From DATCLS01 sp036563805 (GTDB lineage: Bacteria > Actinomycetota > Acidimicrobiia > Acidimicrobiales > VFJN01), in NCBI GenBank assembly GCA_036563805.1, contig DATCLS010000050.1, positions 19,025 to 83,024 of the forward strand: 64,000 bases of DNA, given 5' to 3'. The position numbers and the translations under genes were made by a program. The notes beneath the pieces are model-generated. The model did not search any database, had not been told where the DNA came from, and was given only the letters and a program-made list of their open reading frames with translations. Shown here in pieces: positions 34,804-43,130 of the stretch; position 1 is the stretch's first letter, and the number at the start of each line of letters is the position of its first letter.

Positions 34804-35433
34804 GTGCAAGAACCTTCGGTGGAGGAGCCTCCGGCGCCGGTGGCGCCGGCCGTCCCGGCCGACGGGCGGGCCGCCCGGGCGCTGCGGACGCGCGAGGCGA
34901 TCGTCGAGGCCTGCATCGCCATGGTCGAGGAGGGCGACTTGCGGCCCACCGCGCCGCGCCTGGCCGAGCGGGCGGGCGTGTCGGTGCGGTCGGTGTTCCA
35001 GCACTTCGACGACCTGCCGTCGCTCCACATCGCCGTGATCGAGCGGATCTCCGAGCGGATGGCGGCGCTCGTCGTCCCGCCCGACACCGGGCTCCCGCTC
35101 GACGAGCGCATCGCCCGGTTCGTCGAGCACCGCAGCGCCCTGCTCGAGGCCGCCACGCCGTTCCGGCGGGCCGCCCAGGTCCACGGACCGTTCGCCCCCG
35201 AGATCCGGCGGGCGATCACCCAGGCCGAGTCTTACCTGACCGCCGAGGTCGCGGCGACGTTCGCCCCCGAGCTGGACGCCGTGGCCGACCCCGACGAGCG
35301 CCGGGAGCTGCTCGAGGCGCTGGCGGTCGCCGCCGCCTGGTCGCCGTGGGACGTGCTCCGGGTCGAGCACGCGGTCCCGCTGGAGCGGGCCCGGGCCGTG
35401 ATGGCCCGGACCCTGCGGGCGCTGCTCAGCTGA
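34804..35433 (+). CDS. TetR/AcrR family regulator
   Basis: 209 aa with an N-terminal HTH (RTREAIVEACIAMV to AERAGVSVRSVFQHFDD, ~28-75) and an all-helical ligand domain. The GTG at 34804 lies 9 nt after TAGCCT (34789-34794), so it can be transcribed from its own leaderless promoter inside the upstream stop codon. The target is unknown; the neighbouring NTF2, hydrolase and SDR genes are candidates. Its 3' end overlaps the convergent SDR by 8 bases. Confidence 0.83.
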   Translation: MQEPSVEEPPAPVAPAVPADGRAARALRTREAIVEACIAMVEEGDLRPTAPRLAERAGVSVRSVFQHFDDLPSLHIAVIERISERMAALVVPPDTGLPLDERIARFVEHRSALLEAATPFRRAAQVHGPFAPEIRRAITQAESYLTAEVAATFAPELDAVADPDERRELLEALAVAAAWSPWDVLRVEHAVPLERARAVMARTLRALLS

Positions 35434-36319
35434 GCGCCTCCATGGCGATCCGCAGCTCGTCGTTGAGGTCGGTGGGCACCTGGTAGCCCTCCTCGTTCCG
35501 GATCTCGTCGAACCGGTCGCGCACGGTCTCGGCCGTCAGCTCGGGATCGACGATGCCGGGCGTGACGCCGAGGAATACGCGGGCGACCCGGCCGCCGCCG
35601 ACCGAGAAGATCTCGCCGCTCACCGGTACGTCCTCGTGCGCCAGCCAGGTGACGACGGGGGTGATCTGCTCGGGGGCCAGCTTGTCGGCCAGCGGGCCGA
35701 GGATGTCCTCGGTCATCCGGGTGCGGGCCACCGGCGCGATGGCGTTGACCTTGATGTTGTTCTTGGCGCCCTCGACCGCCAGCACCCGGGTCAGGCCGAC
35801 CAGGCCCATCTTGGCGGCCCCGTAGTTGGTCTGGCCGAAGTTGCCGAACAGTCCGGCGCCCGAGCTGGTGTTCACGATCCGGCCGTAGTTCTGCTCGCGC
35901 ATGTGCTGCCAGGCCGGCTGGGTGACGTAGAACGCACCCTTGAGGTGGACGTCGAGGACCGGGCCGAGCTTGTCGGGGTCCATGTTCTTGAAGCTGGCGT
36001 CGCGCAGGATGCCGGCGTTGTTGATGATGATGTCGATGCGGCCGTAGGCGTCGAGCGCGGCCTGGACGATGGCCCGGCCGCCCTCGGGCGTGGCCACCGA
36101 GTCGTAGTTGGCCACGGCCTCGCCGCCGGCGGCCTTGACCTCGTCCACGACGGCCTGGGCGGCGGTCGTCCCGCTGCCGGTGCCGTCGACCGCGCCCCCG
36201 AGGTCGTTCACGACCACCAGGGCGCCGCGCCGGGCGAGCTCGAGCACGTGCGACCGGCCGAGGCCGCCGCCCGCACCGGTGACGATCGCGACCTTGCCGT
36301 CGAATCCCAGATCAGCCAT
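35426..36319 (-). CDS. SDR, HSD17B4-type (3R)-hydroxyacyl-CoA dehydrogenase
   Basis: 297 aa. TGAGGGLGRSHVLELA, VVNDLGGAVDGTGSG, INNAGILRD, NTSSGAG and the catalytic Y-x-x-x-K in TNYGAAKMG. The NDLGG plus NAGILRD combination marks the dehydrogenase domain of peroxisomal multifunctional enzyme type 2. It would oxidise (3R)-hydroxyacyl-CoA with NAD. A paralog with its own hydratase partner is at 53013. The ATG follows TACGCT by 7 nt. Confidence 0.9.
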   Translation of the reverse strand: MADLGFDGKVAIVTGAGGGLGRSHVLELARRGALVVVNDLGGAVDGTGSGTTAAQAVVDEVKAAGGEAVANYDSVATPEGGRAIVQAALDAYGRIDIIINNAGILRDASFKNMDPDKLGPVLDVHLKGAFYVTQPAWQHMREQNYGRIVNTSSGAGLFGNFGQTNYGAAKMGLVGLTRVLAVEGAKNNIKVNAIAPVARTRMTEDILGPLADKLAPEQITPVVTWLAHEDVPVSGEIFSVGGGRVARVFLGVTPGIVDPELTAETVRDRFDEIRNEEGYQVPTDLNDELRIAMEALS

Positions 36320-36394
36320 GGCGCGGAGCGTAGAGGGCGCCCCCCGAGCCCTCCGAATCGGGCGCGGCGCCGCTCGGAGGCCCGGGTCCGCCGG

Positions 36395-36568
36395 TCAGCG
36401 GCTCTGGCGGCGGGACCGGTGGTCGAGCCACGAGGCGCCGGCCAGCAGGACGTACACGGCGGTCACCGCGATCGCCACCCAGGCGTACCCGTCGGCGACC
36501 GGCGCCAGCAGCGCGCAGGCGCCCGCAGCGATGAGGAAGAAGACGGCTCGGCGGTCGACGTCGCCCAT
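36395..36568 (-). CDS. Small two-helix membrane protein
   Basis: 57 aa. Two membrane helices (AVFFLIAAGACALLAPV and WVAIAVTAVYVLLAGASWL) and a basic cytoplasmic end (DHRSRRQSR). It starts with MGDVDRRA at ATG 36568, 54 bases after the phosphate permease stop and on the same strand, so it is probably the last gene of the phosphate-transport operon. Function unknown; an accessory to the permease is conceivable. Confidence 0.6.
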   Translation of the reverse strand: MGDVDRRAVFFLIAAGACALLAPVADGYAWVAIAVTAVYVLLAGASWLDHRSRRQSR

Positions 36569-36622
36569 CAGCGGTCACCCATCGCGCTCACCCATCGTCA
36601 CCCTCAGGCTGGCCGGCCCCCA

Positions 36623-37615
36623 TCAGTTGAACAGGTCCACGAGCAGGAACGAGAGGAACGAGATCACGAACGAGCCGGGGATGGTCAGCACCCACGCCCA
36701 CACGACCCGGCCGGCGACGCCCCAGCGGACCGCCGACAGCCGGCGGGCGGCGCCGACGCCCACGATGGCCCCGGTGATCGTGTGGGTGGTCGACACCGGG
36801 ATGCCGGCGGCCGAGGTGGCGAACAGCGTGGCGGCGGCGGCCGACTCGGCGGCCACGCCCCCCACCGGCTGGAGGCGGGTGATCCGCGACCCCATGGTCT
36901 TCACGATCCGCCACCCCCCGGTCAGCGTGCCGAGGCCGATGGCGGTGTGGGCGCACAGGACCACCCACAGCGGTGTCCCGGCGTCGGGGGCGGCGTGCCC
37001 GCTGGCGATGAGCAGGGCCAGGATGATGCCCATCGTCTTCTGGGCGTCGTTGGCGCCGTGCCCCAGGCTGAAGGCGGCCGCGGACAGCAGCTGACCCCGC
37101 CGGAAGCCGGTGTTGAGCAGCTCGAGTCGCCGGCTGCGGTGGAACACCCAGTAGATGACGAGCGTCAGGATCAGGCCGAAGGCCAGGCCGATCAGCGGCG
37201 ACAGCACGATGAACACGCCGATCGTGCGCAGGCCGGTGCCGATCAGCACGTCGAAGCCGGCCTTGGCCACCGCCGCCCCGGCGATGCCGCCGACCAACGC
37301 GTGCGAGGAGCTGGTCGGAAGGCCCAGGTAGAACGTGATCAGGTCCCAGACGATGGCGCCGACCAGGCCGGCGAACACCACGCCGATCGACAGGACGTCC
37401 TGGTGGACGACGTCCTTGGCGATGGTCGACGCCACCTCGTCGCCGAAGACTAAGAAGGCGGCGAAGTTGAAGAAAGCCGCCCACATGACCGCCACCCGGG
37501 GTGACAGCACGCGGGTGGACACGACCGTCGCGATCGAGTTGGCCGCGTCGTGGAAGCCGTTGACGAAGTCGAAGCCGAGCGCGACGGCGATGACGAGGAG
37601 GACGGTCAGTTCCAT
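36623..37615 (-). CDS. Inorganic phosphate transporter, PiT family
   Basis: 330 aa, ~10 TM helices. The PiT signature GFDFVNGFHDAANSIATVV is at the N-terminus and repeats as SLGHGANDAQKTMG in the second half, the duplicated substrate/cation site. It imports metal-phosphate with protons or sodium. It is downstream of a DUF47 gene, the usual partner of PiT permeases. Confidence 0.93.
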   Translation of the reverse strand: MELTVLLVIAVALGFDFVNGFHDAANSIATVVSTRVLSPRVAVMWAAFFNFAAFLVFGDEVASTIAKDVVHQDVLSIGVVFAGLVGAIVWDLITFYLGLPTSSSHALVGGIAGAAVAKAGFDVLIGTGLRTIGVFIVLSPLIGLAFGLILTLVIYWVFHRSRRLELLNTGFRRGQLLSAAAFSLGHGANDAQKTMGIILALLIASGHAAPDAGTPLWVVLCAHTAIGLGTLTGGWRIVKTMGSRITRLQPVGGVAAESAAAATLFATSAAGIPVSTTHTITGAIVGVGAARRLSAVRWGVAGRVVWAWVLTIPGSFVISFLSFLLVDLFN

Positions 37616-37647
37616 GGCGGCGGTTCAGGGGCGGGGGGCGCCGGGTC

Positions 37648-38262
37648 TCATGCGTGTTTCAGCACGATCGACTCGACGATGTCCGAGATGTCCTCGAGCG
37701 TGTTGAGGGCGCCCTCCATCGGCTCGATGACGTCCTTCCACCGCATGACGTCGAGGGCGTCGAACTCGCCGCCGAACAGTCGCGCCAGGATGCGCCGGTA
37801 CACGGCGTCGCCCTCGCTCTCCAGCCGGTCGATGGCGTCGAGGTGGGGCGTGACCCCCTTCATGGACTCCAGCCGGCCGATGAGCTGCTGGGTCTCGTCC
37901 GCGCACTGGACGACGAGGTCGGCCTGTTCCTTGAGCTCGGGCAGGCTGGAGGTCAGCCCGGTGATCTGGATGCGGTGCGAGACCTCCAGCAGGTCGTCGA
38001 CGACGTCGTCGAGCTCCTCCGCCAGGGCGTGGATGTCCTCGCGGTCGAACGGCGTGACGAACGTGGTGTTGAGCCGCTGGAGGATGGCCCGCACCAGCTC
38101 GTCGCCCCGGTGCTCGCACGCCGCCACCTTCTCGTGGGCGGCCGGGTCGGTCGGGTCGATCAGCGTGTCCCGCAGGCGGCGGGCGCACTCCGCGACGTTG
38201 GCTGCGGAGTCGTCGAACAGGGCGAAGAACGCGTCGTCGGTGGGGATGAGTCGGAAGCGCAT
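37648..38262 (-). CDS. DUF47/PhoU-like regulator of the phosphate permease
   Basis: 204 aa all-helical PhoU-like protein: FFALFDDSAANV, CEHRGDELVRAILQRLN, TPFDREDIHALAEELDDVVDDLL, DRLESEGDAVYRRILARLF. The ExxxD metal motifs of PhoU are recognisable. It is encoded 32 bases before the permease and probably gates it. A small protein gene ends 4 bases upstream. Confidence 0.92.
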   Translation of the reverse strand: MRFRLIPTDDAFFALFDDSAANVAECARRLRDTLIDPTDPAAHEKVAACEHRGDELVRAILQRLNTTFVTPFDREDIHALAEELDDVVDDLLEVSHRIQITGLTSSLPELKEQADLVVQCADETQQLIGRLESMKGVTPHLDAIDRLESEGDAVYRRILARLFGGEFDALDVMRWKDVIEPMEGALNTLEDISDIVESIVLKHA

Positions 38263-38266
38263 GGGT

Positions 38267-38518
38267 TCAGGACGGCGGCGCCAGGTAGCGCAAGCGCTCG
38301 GCGACGTGCACCGCCTGGTCGCCGAGGCGTTCGGGGAACCGGGCCGGGAGCGGCGGGGGGAGGGCTTCGGCCCGCGTCCGGCCGGCGGCGCCAGGTTCGC
38401 CGGAGGGGACCTCGGCGAGCCCGGACCGGGGCTCCGTGGGGAGCTCGGCGAGCCCGGAGAGGCGCGGCGGCGGCTCGGTCAGCAGCACGGTCGGCGGCGC
38501 GATCGGCAGCTCGGACAC
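38267..38518 (-). CDS. Small Pro/Leu-rich protein heading the phosphate operon
   Basis: 83 aa, unknown. The N-terminus VSELPIAPPTVLLTEPPPRL and a duplicated SGLAELP/SGLAEVP block are followed by a helical C-terminus (FPERLGDQAVHVAERLRYL). The GTG at 38518 is chosen because TACGGT ends 6 nt upstream, and the stop lies 4 bases before the DUF47 ATG. That spacing and the promoter signature are the main support. Codon composition alone is not decisive. Confidence 0.45.
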   Translation of the reverse strand: MSELPIAPPTVLLTEPPPRLSGLAELPTEPRSGLAEVPSGEPGAAGRTRAEALPPPLPARFPERLGDQAVHVAERLRYLAPPS

Positions 38519-38585
38519 GGCCGCACCGTACCTGGGCCTCATGCGGCGGTCACATTCCGTCCGCCGGCTGAACGGTTCGTTGACG

Positions 38586-40208
38586 TCAGGTGGCGCTCTG
38601 GGCGCTCAGCCGCTCGGTGGCCTCGGCCTTGAGCCGCTTGTAGTCGACCTTGCCGTTGGGCGCCCGCCCGATCGTCGGCACGACGAACACCCGCTTGGGG
38701 GCCTTGTAGGCGGCGAGCTTGCTGCGCACGTGGGCGATGATGGCGGCCTCGTCGACCTCGGCGCCGTCGGCCGGCTCGACCACGGCCGCCACGACCTCGC
38801 CGAACTTCTCGTCGGGGATGCCGACGGCCACCGCGTCGCGGACGGTCGGGTGGGTCTTCATGACCTCCTCGACCTCCTCGGGGAAGACCTTCTCGCCGCC
38901 GGTGTTGATCACCACCGAGCCCCGGCCCAGCAGCGTCAGCGTGCCGTCGGCCTCGACGCGGGCGTAGTCGCCGGGGCACGAGTAGCGCTTGCCGTCGATC
39001 TCGATGAACGTCGCCGCCGTCTTCTCGGGGTCCTTGTAGTAGCCGATGGGCTGGAAGCCGCCGACGGCCACCCGCCCGATCTCGTCGGACCCGGGCTCGA
39101 CGATGCGGCCGTCGTCGGTGACCACGATGGTGTTCTCGCCGAGCGTGAACTTGCCGGTGTGCTTGGTCGAGTTGCCCGACGACACCGACTGGCCCATGCC
39201 CAGGGCCTCGGACGACGAGAAGGCGTCGACCAGCAGCATGCCCGGGTGGTGCTTGAGGAGGCCCTGCTTGTTCTGCTCGCTCCACATGACGCCGGAGGAC
39301 GCCACCAGCATGAGGCTGGAGATGTCCCACCGCCCGGGGTTCTCGTCGAGCGCCTTGAGCATCGGCCGGCCGAAGGCGTCGCCGACGATGGCGATCTGGT
39401 TGACCTTCTCGCGCTCGATGGTGTCGAACAGCTCCTCGACGTCGAACCGGCGTGACTGGAGCGTGACCGTGCTGCCGCCCAGCGACAGCACGATGAGCTG
39501 GGTGTAGAGCCCGGTGCCGTGCATCAGCGGGCAGGCGGGCAGCCCGATCGGGCCGGGCTGCGTGACGCTCTGGCGCACCAGGGCCATGTCGGCCTCGGCG
39601 TCGCGGTAGGCCGGGTTCATCTGCGACACGAGCGAGCGGAACAGGTCGTCCTGCCGCCACATCACGCCCTTGGGCATGCCCGTCGTGCCGCCCGTGTAGG
39701 TCATGAGGAGGTGGTCGCCGGACCGGCCCCACGGGCCCTCGACCCGCTCGGGATGGGAGGCCGCCGCCTCCTCGTAGGGGATGGCCCAGTCGGGGCAGGG
39801 GCCGTTGCCGTCGTCGACCCACAGCCACGTGGTGATCCGGGGCACCCGGTCGCGGATGCGCTCGATCGTGGCCGTGAACACGCCGTGGAACACGACCGCC
39901 ACGCAGTCGGCGTTGTCCCACAGGTAGACCAGCTCGTCGTCCTGGTACCGGTAGTTGGTGTTGATCGGGACGAGGCCGGCCTTGAAGGCCGCGAACATCG
40001 ACTCGATGTACTCGGGGCAGTTGTAGAGGTACTGGGCCACCTTGTCCTGCTCGACCGCGCCCCGCTCGAGCAGGGTGTGGGCCACGCCGTTGGCGCGGCG
40101 GTCGACCTCCGACCAGGTCAGGCGCCGGTCGCCTTGGACCTGGCACTGGGCGTCCGGGATCTGCTCGGCGATCGTCTCCCAGACGTCGGCGAAGTTCCAG
40201 CCCGGCAT
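38586..40208 (-). CDS. Acyl-CoA synthetase (FadD-like AMP-dependent ligase)
   Basis: 540 aa ANL-superfamily enzyme: P-loop-like YTGGTTGMPKGVMW (~residues 170-183), the SSEALGMG adenine motif, the hinge CPGDYARVEADG and the catalytic lysine in APNGKVDYKRL. It activates a fatty or other carboxylic acid to the CoA thioester with ATP. A perfect TTGACC/GGTCAA palindrome sits 37 bases upstream of the ATG. Confidence 0.92.
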   Translation of the reverse strand: MPGWNFADVWETIAEQIPDAQCQVQGDRRLTWSEVDRRANGVAHTLLERGAVEQDKVAQYLYNCPEYIESMFAAFKAGLVPINTNYRYQDDELVYLWDNADCVAVVFHGVFTATIERIRDRVPRITTWLWVDDGNGPCPDWAIPYEEAAASHPERVEGPWGRSGDHLLMTYTGGTTGMPKGVMWRQDDLFRSLVSQMNPAYRDAEADMALVRQSVTQPGPIGLPACPLMHGTGLYTQLIVLSLGGSTVTLQSRRFDVEELFDTIEREKVNQIAIVGDAFGRPMLKALDENPGRWDISSLMLVASSGVMWSEQNKQGLLKHHPGMLLVDAFSSSEALGMGQSVSSGNSTKHTGKFTLGENTIVVTDDGRIVEPGSDEIGRVAVGGFQPIGYYKDPEKTAATFIEIDGKRYSCPGDYARVEADGTLTLLGRGSVVINTGGEKVFPEEVEEVMKTHPTVRDAVAVGIPDEKFGEVVAAVVEPADGAEVDEAAIIAHVRSKLAAYKAPKRVFVVPTIGRAPNGKVDYKRLKAEATERLSAQSAT

Positions 40209-40244
40209 CGGGCACCCCCTGTGGTGGCCTTGGTGTCGCGTCGG

Positions 40245-40260
40245 TTGACCTCGCGGTCAA
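40245..40260. promoter_or_regulatory. TTGACC-N4-GGTCAA operator upstream of fadD
   Basis: TTGACCTCGCGGTCAA has two perfect 6-base arms. The same arms and spacing recur at 48178-48193 upstream of the nitronate monooxygenase, suggesting one repressor controls both. Confidence 0.55.
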
Positions 40261-40320
40261 GACGGAGGGTAGCGGGTCCCCGCGGCGGCGAGAAAGGAGG
40301 CCGGTAGGGGCGCTGGTCGC

Positions 40321-40351
40321 GCTGCGGGGCGCCCGACGGGCGCCCCGCAGC
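40321..40351 (-). terminator. 14-bp perfect hairpin after the DUF3060 gene
   Basis: GCTGCGGGGCGCCC (40321-40334) pairs exactly with GGGCGCCCCGCAGC (40338-40351) over a 3-nt loop, 15 bases past the stop codon on the minus strand. No T-tract follows. Confidence 0.7.
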
Positions 40352-40365
40352 TGACCGGATGCCGC

Positions 40366-41154
40366 TCAGTTGATGTTGCTGTCGACGCTGTTGTCGATGA
40401 CCTCGGGGTCGCCCTGGAACTCGAGGTCGTGGTGGGTGCCGTTGAGCGTGATCGTCTGGGCCGACTCGACCTCGACGTCGTTGCCCGAGCCGTTGACGGT
40501 CACGTTGCCGCACTCGCCCGTGAGGTCGACGTTCAGGTTGATGCCCTGGACCGAGACGTCGCCGCCGTCGCAGGTGTAGTCGCCGTCGTCGGTGATCATC
40601 GTGGGCGGCCCGCCGGGGCCGTCGTCGCCCATGTCGTCATCGGCTGTGCCCTCCTCGCCGCCGGCGGGCGGGCAGTCCTCCGCGGCGGAGCCGGTGCCCT
40701 CGGCGTCGTCGTCGCCGGAGCCCTGGTCGTCGGACTGGTCGTCGTCGTCCTGGTCAGTGCCCTGGTCGTCGGCGCCCATGTCGTCGGACTCGTCCTCGTC
40801 GACCGGGCCGTCCTCGTCGTCCTCGTCGGGATCCTGCTGGCCGACCGCGAACCGGGGCTGGCCGCCGGCGCCCTGCTCGTCCTCGTCGCCGGTGCCCTCG
40901 TCGTCGGACTGGTCGTCGCTCTCGTCGTCGGACAGGTCGCTGCCCTGGTCGTCGGACTGGTCGCCGGAGTCGTCGGTCTGGTCGCCGCCCTCGCCCGCTC
41001 CGCCCGGGGCGCTGCCCTCGGGGCAGTCGGTGGTGGTCGTCTGGTCCTCCGTCCGGGAGTCGGCCTCCGGGGCGGCGTCGTCGTCACCGGAGCCGCAGGC
41101 ACCCAGGAGGAGCACGGCGGCCATCAGGCCGGCGAGCGCTGACTTGCGGATCAT
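40366..41154 (-). CDS. DUF3060 lipoprotein with a highly acidic repeat region
   Basis: 262 aa. A lipoprotein signal (LMAAVLLLGAC, lipobox cysteine ~20) is followed by ~130 residues dominated by Asp, Ser, Gln and Glu in DDQSDD/SDDQGS type repeats. The C-terminus is a DUF3060 beta-helix-like domain (residues ~185-262; YTCDGGDVSVQGINLN, CGNVTVNGSGNDVEVESA). The acidic stretch is suited to cation binding or acts as an extended spacer from the membrane. An AAGGAG site precedes the ATG. It is divergent from a receptor kinase. Confidence 0.83.
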   Translation of the reverse strand: MIRKSALAGLMAAVLLLGACGSGDDDAAPEADSRTEDQTTTTDCPEGSAPGGAGEGGDQTDDSGDQSDDQGSDLSDDESDDQSDDEGTGDEDEQGAGGQPRFAVGQQDPDEDDEDGPVDEDESDDMGADDQGTDQDDDDQSDDQGSGDDDAEGTGSAAEDCPPAGGEEGTADDDMGDDGPGGPPTMITDDGDYTCDGGDVSVQGINLNVDLTGECGNVTVNGSGNDVEVESAQTITLNGTHHDLEFQGDPEVIDNSVDSNIN

Positions 41155-41282
41155 TCGGGGGGTCTCCTTGGTCGTCGAACACGGGTCGCGGAACCCGGCC
41201 CGCCGGGCCGAGACGTTAGGACCGCACCGGCGCCGTTTGGCCGCGGCCCGTGGTCGAGCGGTCGTTCGGTAGCGTCATCGCC

Positions 41283-42941
41283 GTGTCGAGTGACGCGTAC
41301 CTGGGCCGGACGCTGGGCCGCTACACCATCGAGGCGACGATCGGCTCGGGCGGCTTCGCGACCGTGTACCGGGCGGTGGACACTGTGCTCGAGCGGCCCG
41401 TGGCCCTCAAGGTCCTCGACCCGAGCGCCCACCGCAACGACACGGTCGCCCGCCGGTTCGTCAACGAGGGCAAGTCGGTGGCGCGGCTCGACCACCCGGC
41501 GATCGTCCCCGTCTACGACGCCGGCCAGACCGACGGCCTGCTGTGGATGGCCATGCGCCTGGTCGAGGGCCCACCCCTCGACGACGCCTTCGCCCGGCGG
41601 CGGTTCAGCAGAGCCGAGGTGGCGGCGATCGTCGACCGCATCGCCGGGGCGCTCGACCACGCCCACGCCCAGGGTGTGGTCCACCGCGACGTGAAGCCGT
41701 CGAACATCCTGCTCGAGCACGGCGAGCCCGAGCGGGCCTGGCTGGCCGACTTCGGCATCGCCGCCACCGCCCGGACCGCGGGCCGCTACACGACCGGCAC
41801 GCTCGGCACCGCCGCCTACATGGCGCCCGAGCAGGCCCGGCCGGGCGACGTCGGGCCGTCGGCCGACATCTACTCGCTGGGCTGCGTCGTCTACCTGCTG
41901 GCCACCGGGCGGCCGCCGTTCCCCGGCGACGACCACGTCGGCCTGCTCATGGCGCACGCCACCGAGCCGGTGCCGCCCGTCGGCGACGAGGCGCTCGACG
42001 CCGTGCTGCGCCACGCCCTGGCCAAGAACCCGGCCGACCGGCCGCCGACGGCCAAAGCTTTGGCCGACGAGCTGCGGCCGGTGCTCGTCGACTCGGCCGC
42101 CCCCGACAGCTCCCTGGGCGACGCCCCCACCGCCCTGGGCGAGACCGCCGCCCACGAGGCGGCGATCGCCGAGCTGCGGCACCAGCCCACGCTCGCCTAC
42201 GGGCCCTCGGCCATCGCCCCGCCCGACGCCGCGCTGCCGGTCCCTCCGCCCCCGCCCGGGTTCGGCGCCCCCGGTGCGGCGCCCGGCGGTGCACCTGGCG
42301 TGGCGCCCGGTTCCGGCCAGCCGGGTGCCGTGGCGCTCGGCGGCGTGCCCGGGGGAGGCGTGCCCGGCGGTGCGCCCGCGGTCGACCCCGCGCTGGCCGG
42401 GGCGCCGGCCAGCGGTCCCGGCGGCCATCCGGCCCCGTCCAAGCCGCCGACGGTGGCGGGCCGGGCGGCCCGGCGGGGGCGCCTGTGGTTCGCGGTGGGC
42501 CTGGCTCTCGTCCTCGCCGGCGTGGTCGCCGCCGTCGTGGCCCTGCTCAGCGGCGACGACGGCTCGGCCGACGACCTGCAGTGCGACGCCGCCGGCATCT
42601 GCTTCGACCTCCCCGAGGGGTGGGCGCTGGGCGAGGCCGAGCCGGGCCGGGGCCGGCTCGAGCGAGACGGCGAGGTCGTGGCCCTCTACCTCCACCAGCA
42701 GGACAGGGGCATCGACCTGATGGGCGCGCTGGCCCGCATGGACGGATGCGAGGTCGAGCCGGTCGAGGCCCCGGTGGGCGGCGAGGACGGCGCCGTATGC
42801 GACAACCCCGACGGCAGCGACCCCGAGTACATCGCGGCCGCCATCGTCAACGGCCGGGCGTGGCGGGTGATCTTCGCCCCCAACGTGCCGGCGAGCGACA
42901 TCGACCACGTGGTCGACGGCATCGAGTTCCGGGCGCCGTAG
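41283..42941 (+). CDS. Receptor-type Ser/Thr protein kinase
   Basis: 552 aa. Kinase domain ~15-270: IGSGGFATVYRAVD, the VALKVL lysine, VHRDVKPSNILL, LADFGIA and MAPEQA. A Pro/Gly/Ala-rich juxtamembrane stretch (~305-395) leads to one TM helix (LWFAVGLALVLAGVVAAVVALL). The ectodomain has four cysteines (CDAAGIC and the CEVEPVE/VCDNPDG pair). The start GTG 41283 follows TAGCGT by 7 nt; the frame also opens at 41250. It is divergent from the acidic lipoprotein, which could be its extracellular partner (inference only). Confidence 0.9.
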   Translation: MSSDAYLGRTLGRYTIEATIGSGGFATVYRAVDTVLERPVALKVLDPSAHRNDTVARRFVNEGKSVARLDHPAIVPVYDAGQTDGLLWMAMRLVEGPPLDDAFARRRFSRAEVAAIVDRIAGALDHAHAQGVVHRDVKPSNILLEHGEPERAWLADFGIAATARTAGRYTTGTLGTAAYMAPEQARPGDVGPSADIYSLGCVVYLLATGRPPFPGDDHVGLLMAHATEPVPPVGDEALDAVLRHALAKNPADRPPTAKALADELRPVLVDSAAPDSSLGDAPTALGETAAHEAAIAELRHQPTLAYGPSAIAPPDAALPVPPPPPGFGAPGAAPGGAPGVAPGSGQPGAVALGGVPGGGVPGGAPAVDPALAGAPASGPGGHPAPSKPPTVAGRAARRGRLWFAVGLALVLAGVVAAVVALLSGDDGSADDLQCDAAGICFDLPEGWALGEAEPGRGRLERDGEVVALYLHQQDRGIDLMGALARMDGCEVEPVEAPVGGEDGAVCDNPDGSDPEYIAAAIVNGRAWRVIFAPNVPASDIDHVVDGIEFRAP

Positions 42942-42977
42942 CGCGCGTCCGGGCGTTCCCGCCGGGCGGGGACGCTT

Positions 42978-43119
42978 GGCGATTCCGGCTGGCTCGCCGC
43001 CGCGGCCGCCCGACGCGACAGCTGCGGGCGGGGCGCGCCCGGCCGTCGTACCCTCGGGGCCACCGCCCGGCGATTCCGGCTGGCTCGCCGCCGCGGCCGC
43101 CGGACGCGACAGCTGCGGG
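42978..43119. repeat. ~50-bp direct repeat (period 91) between convergent genes
   Basis: The segment starting GGCGATTCCGGCTGGCTCGC at 42978 recurs at 43069 with one mismatch over about 50 bases. Confidence 0.75.
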
Positions 43120-43130
43120 CCGGACGGCGG

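Noticed and set aside
38519..38542. ATG at 38542 as start of the small phosphate-operon protein
   Set aside because: It lies upstream of the TACGGT hexamer that positions the start at GTG 38518.
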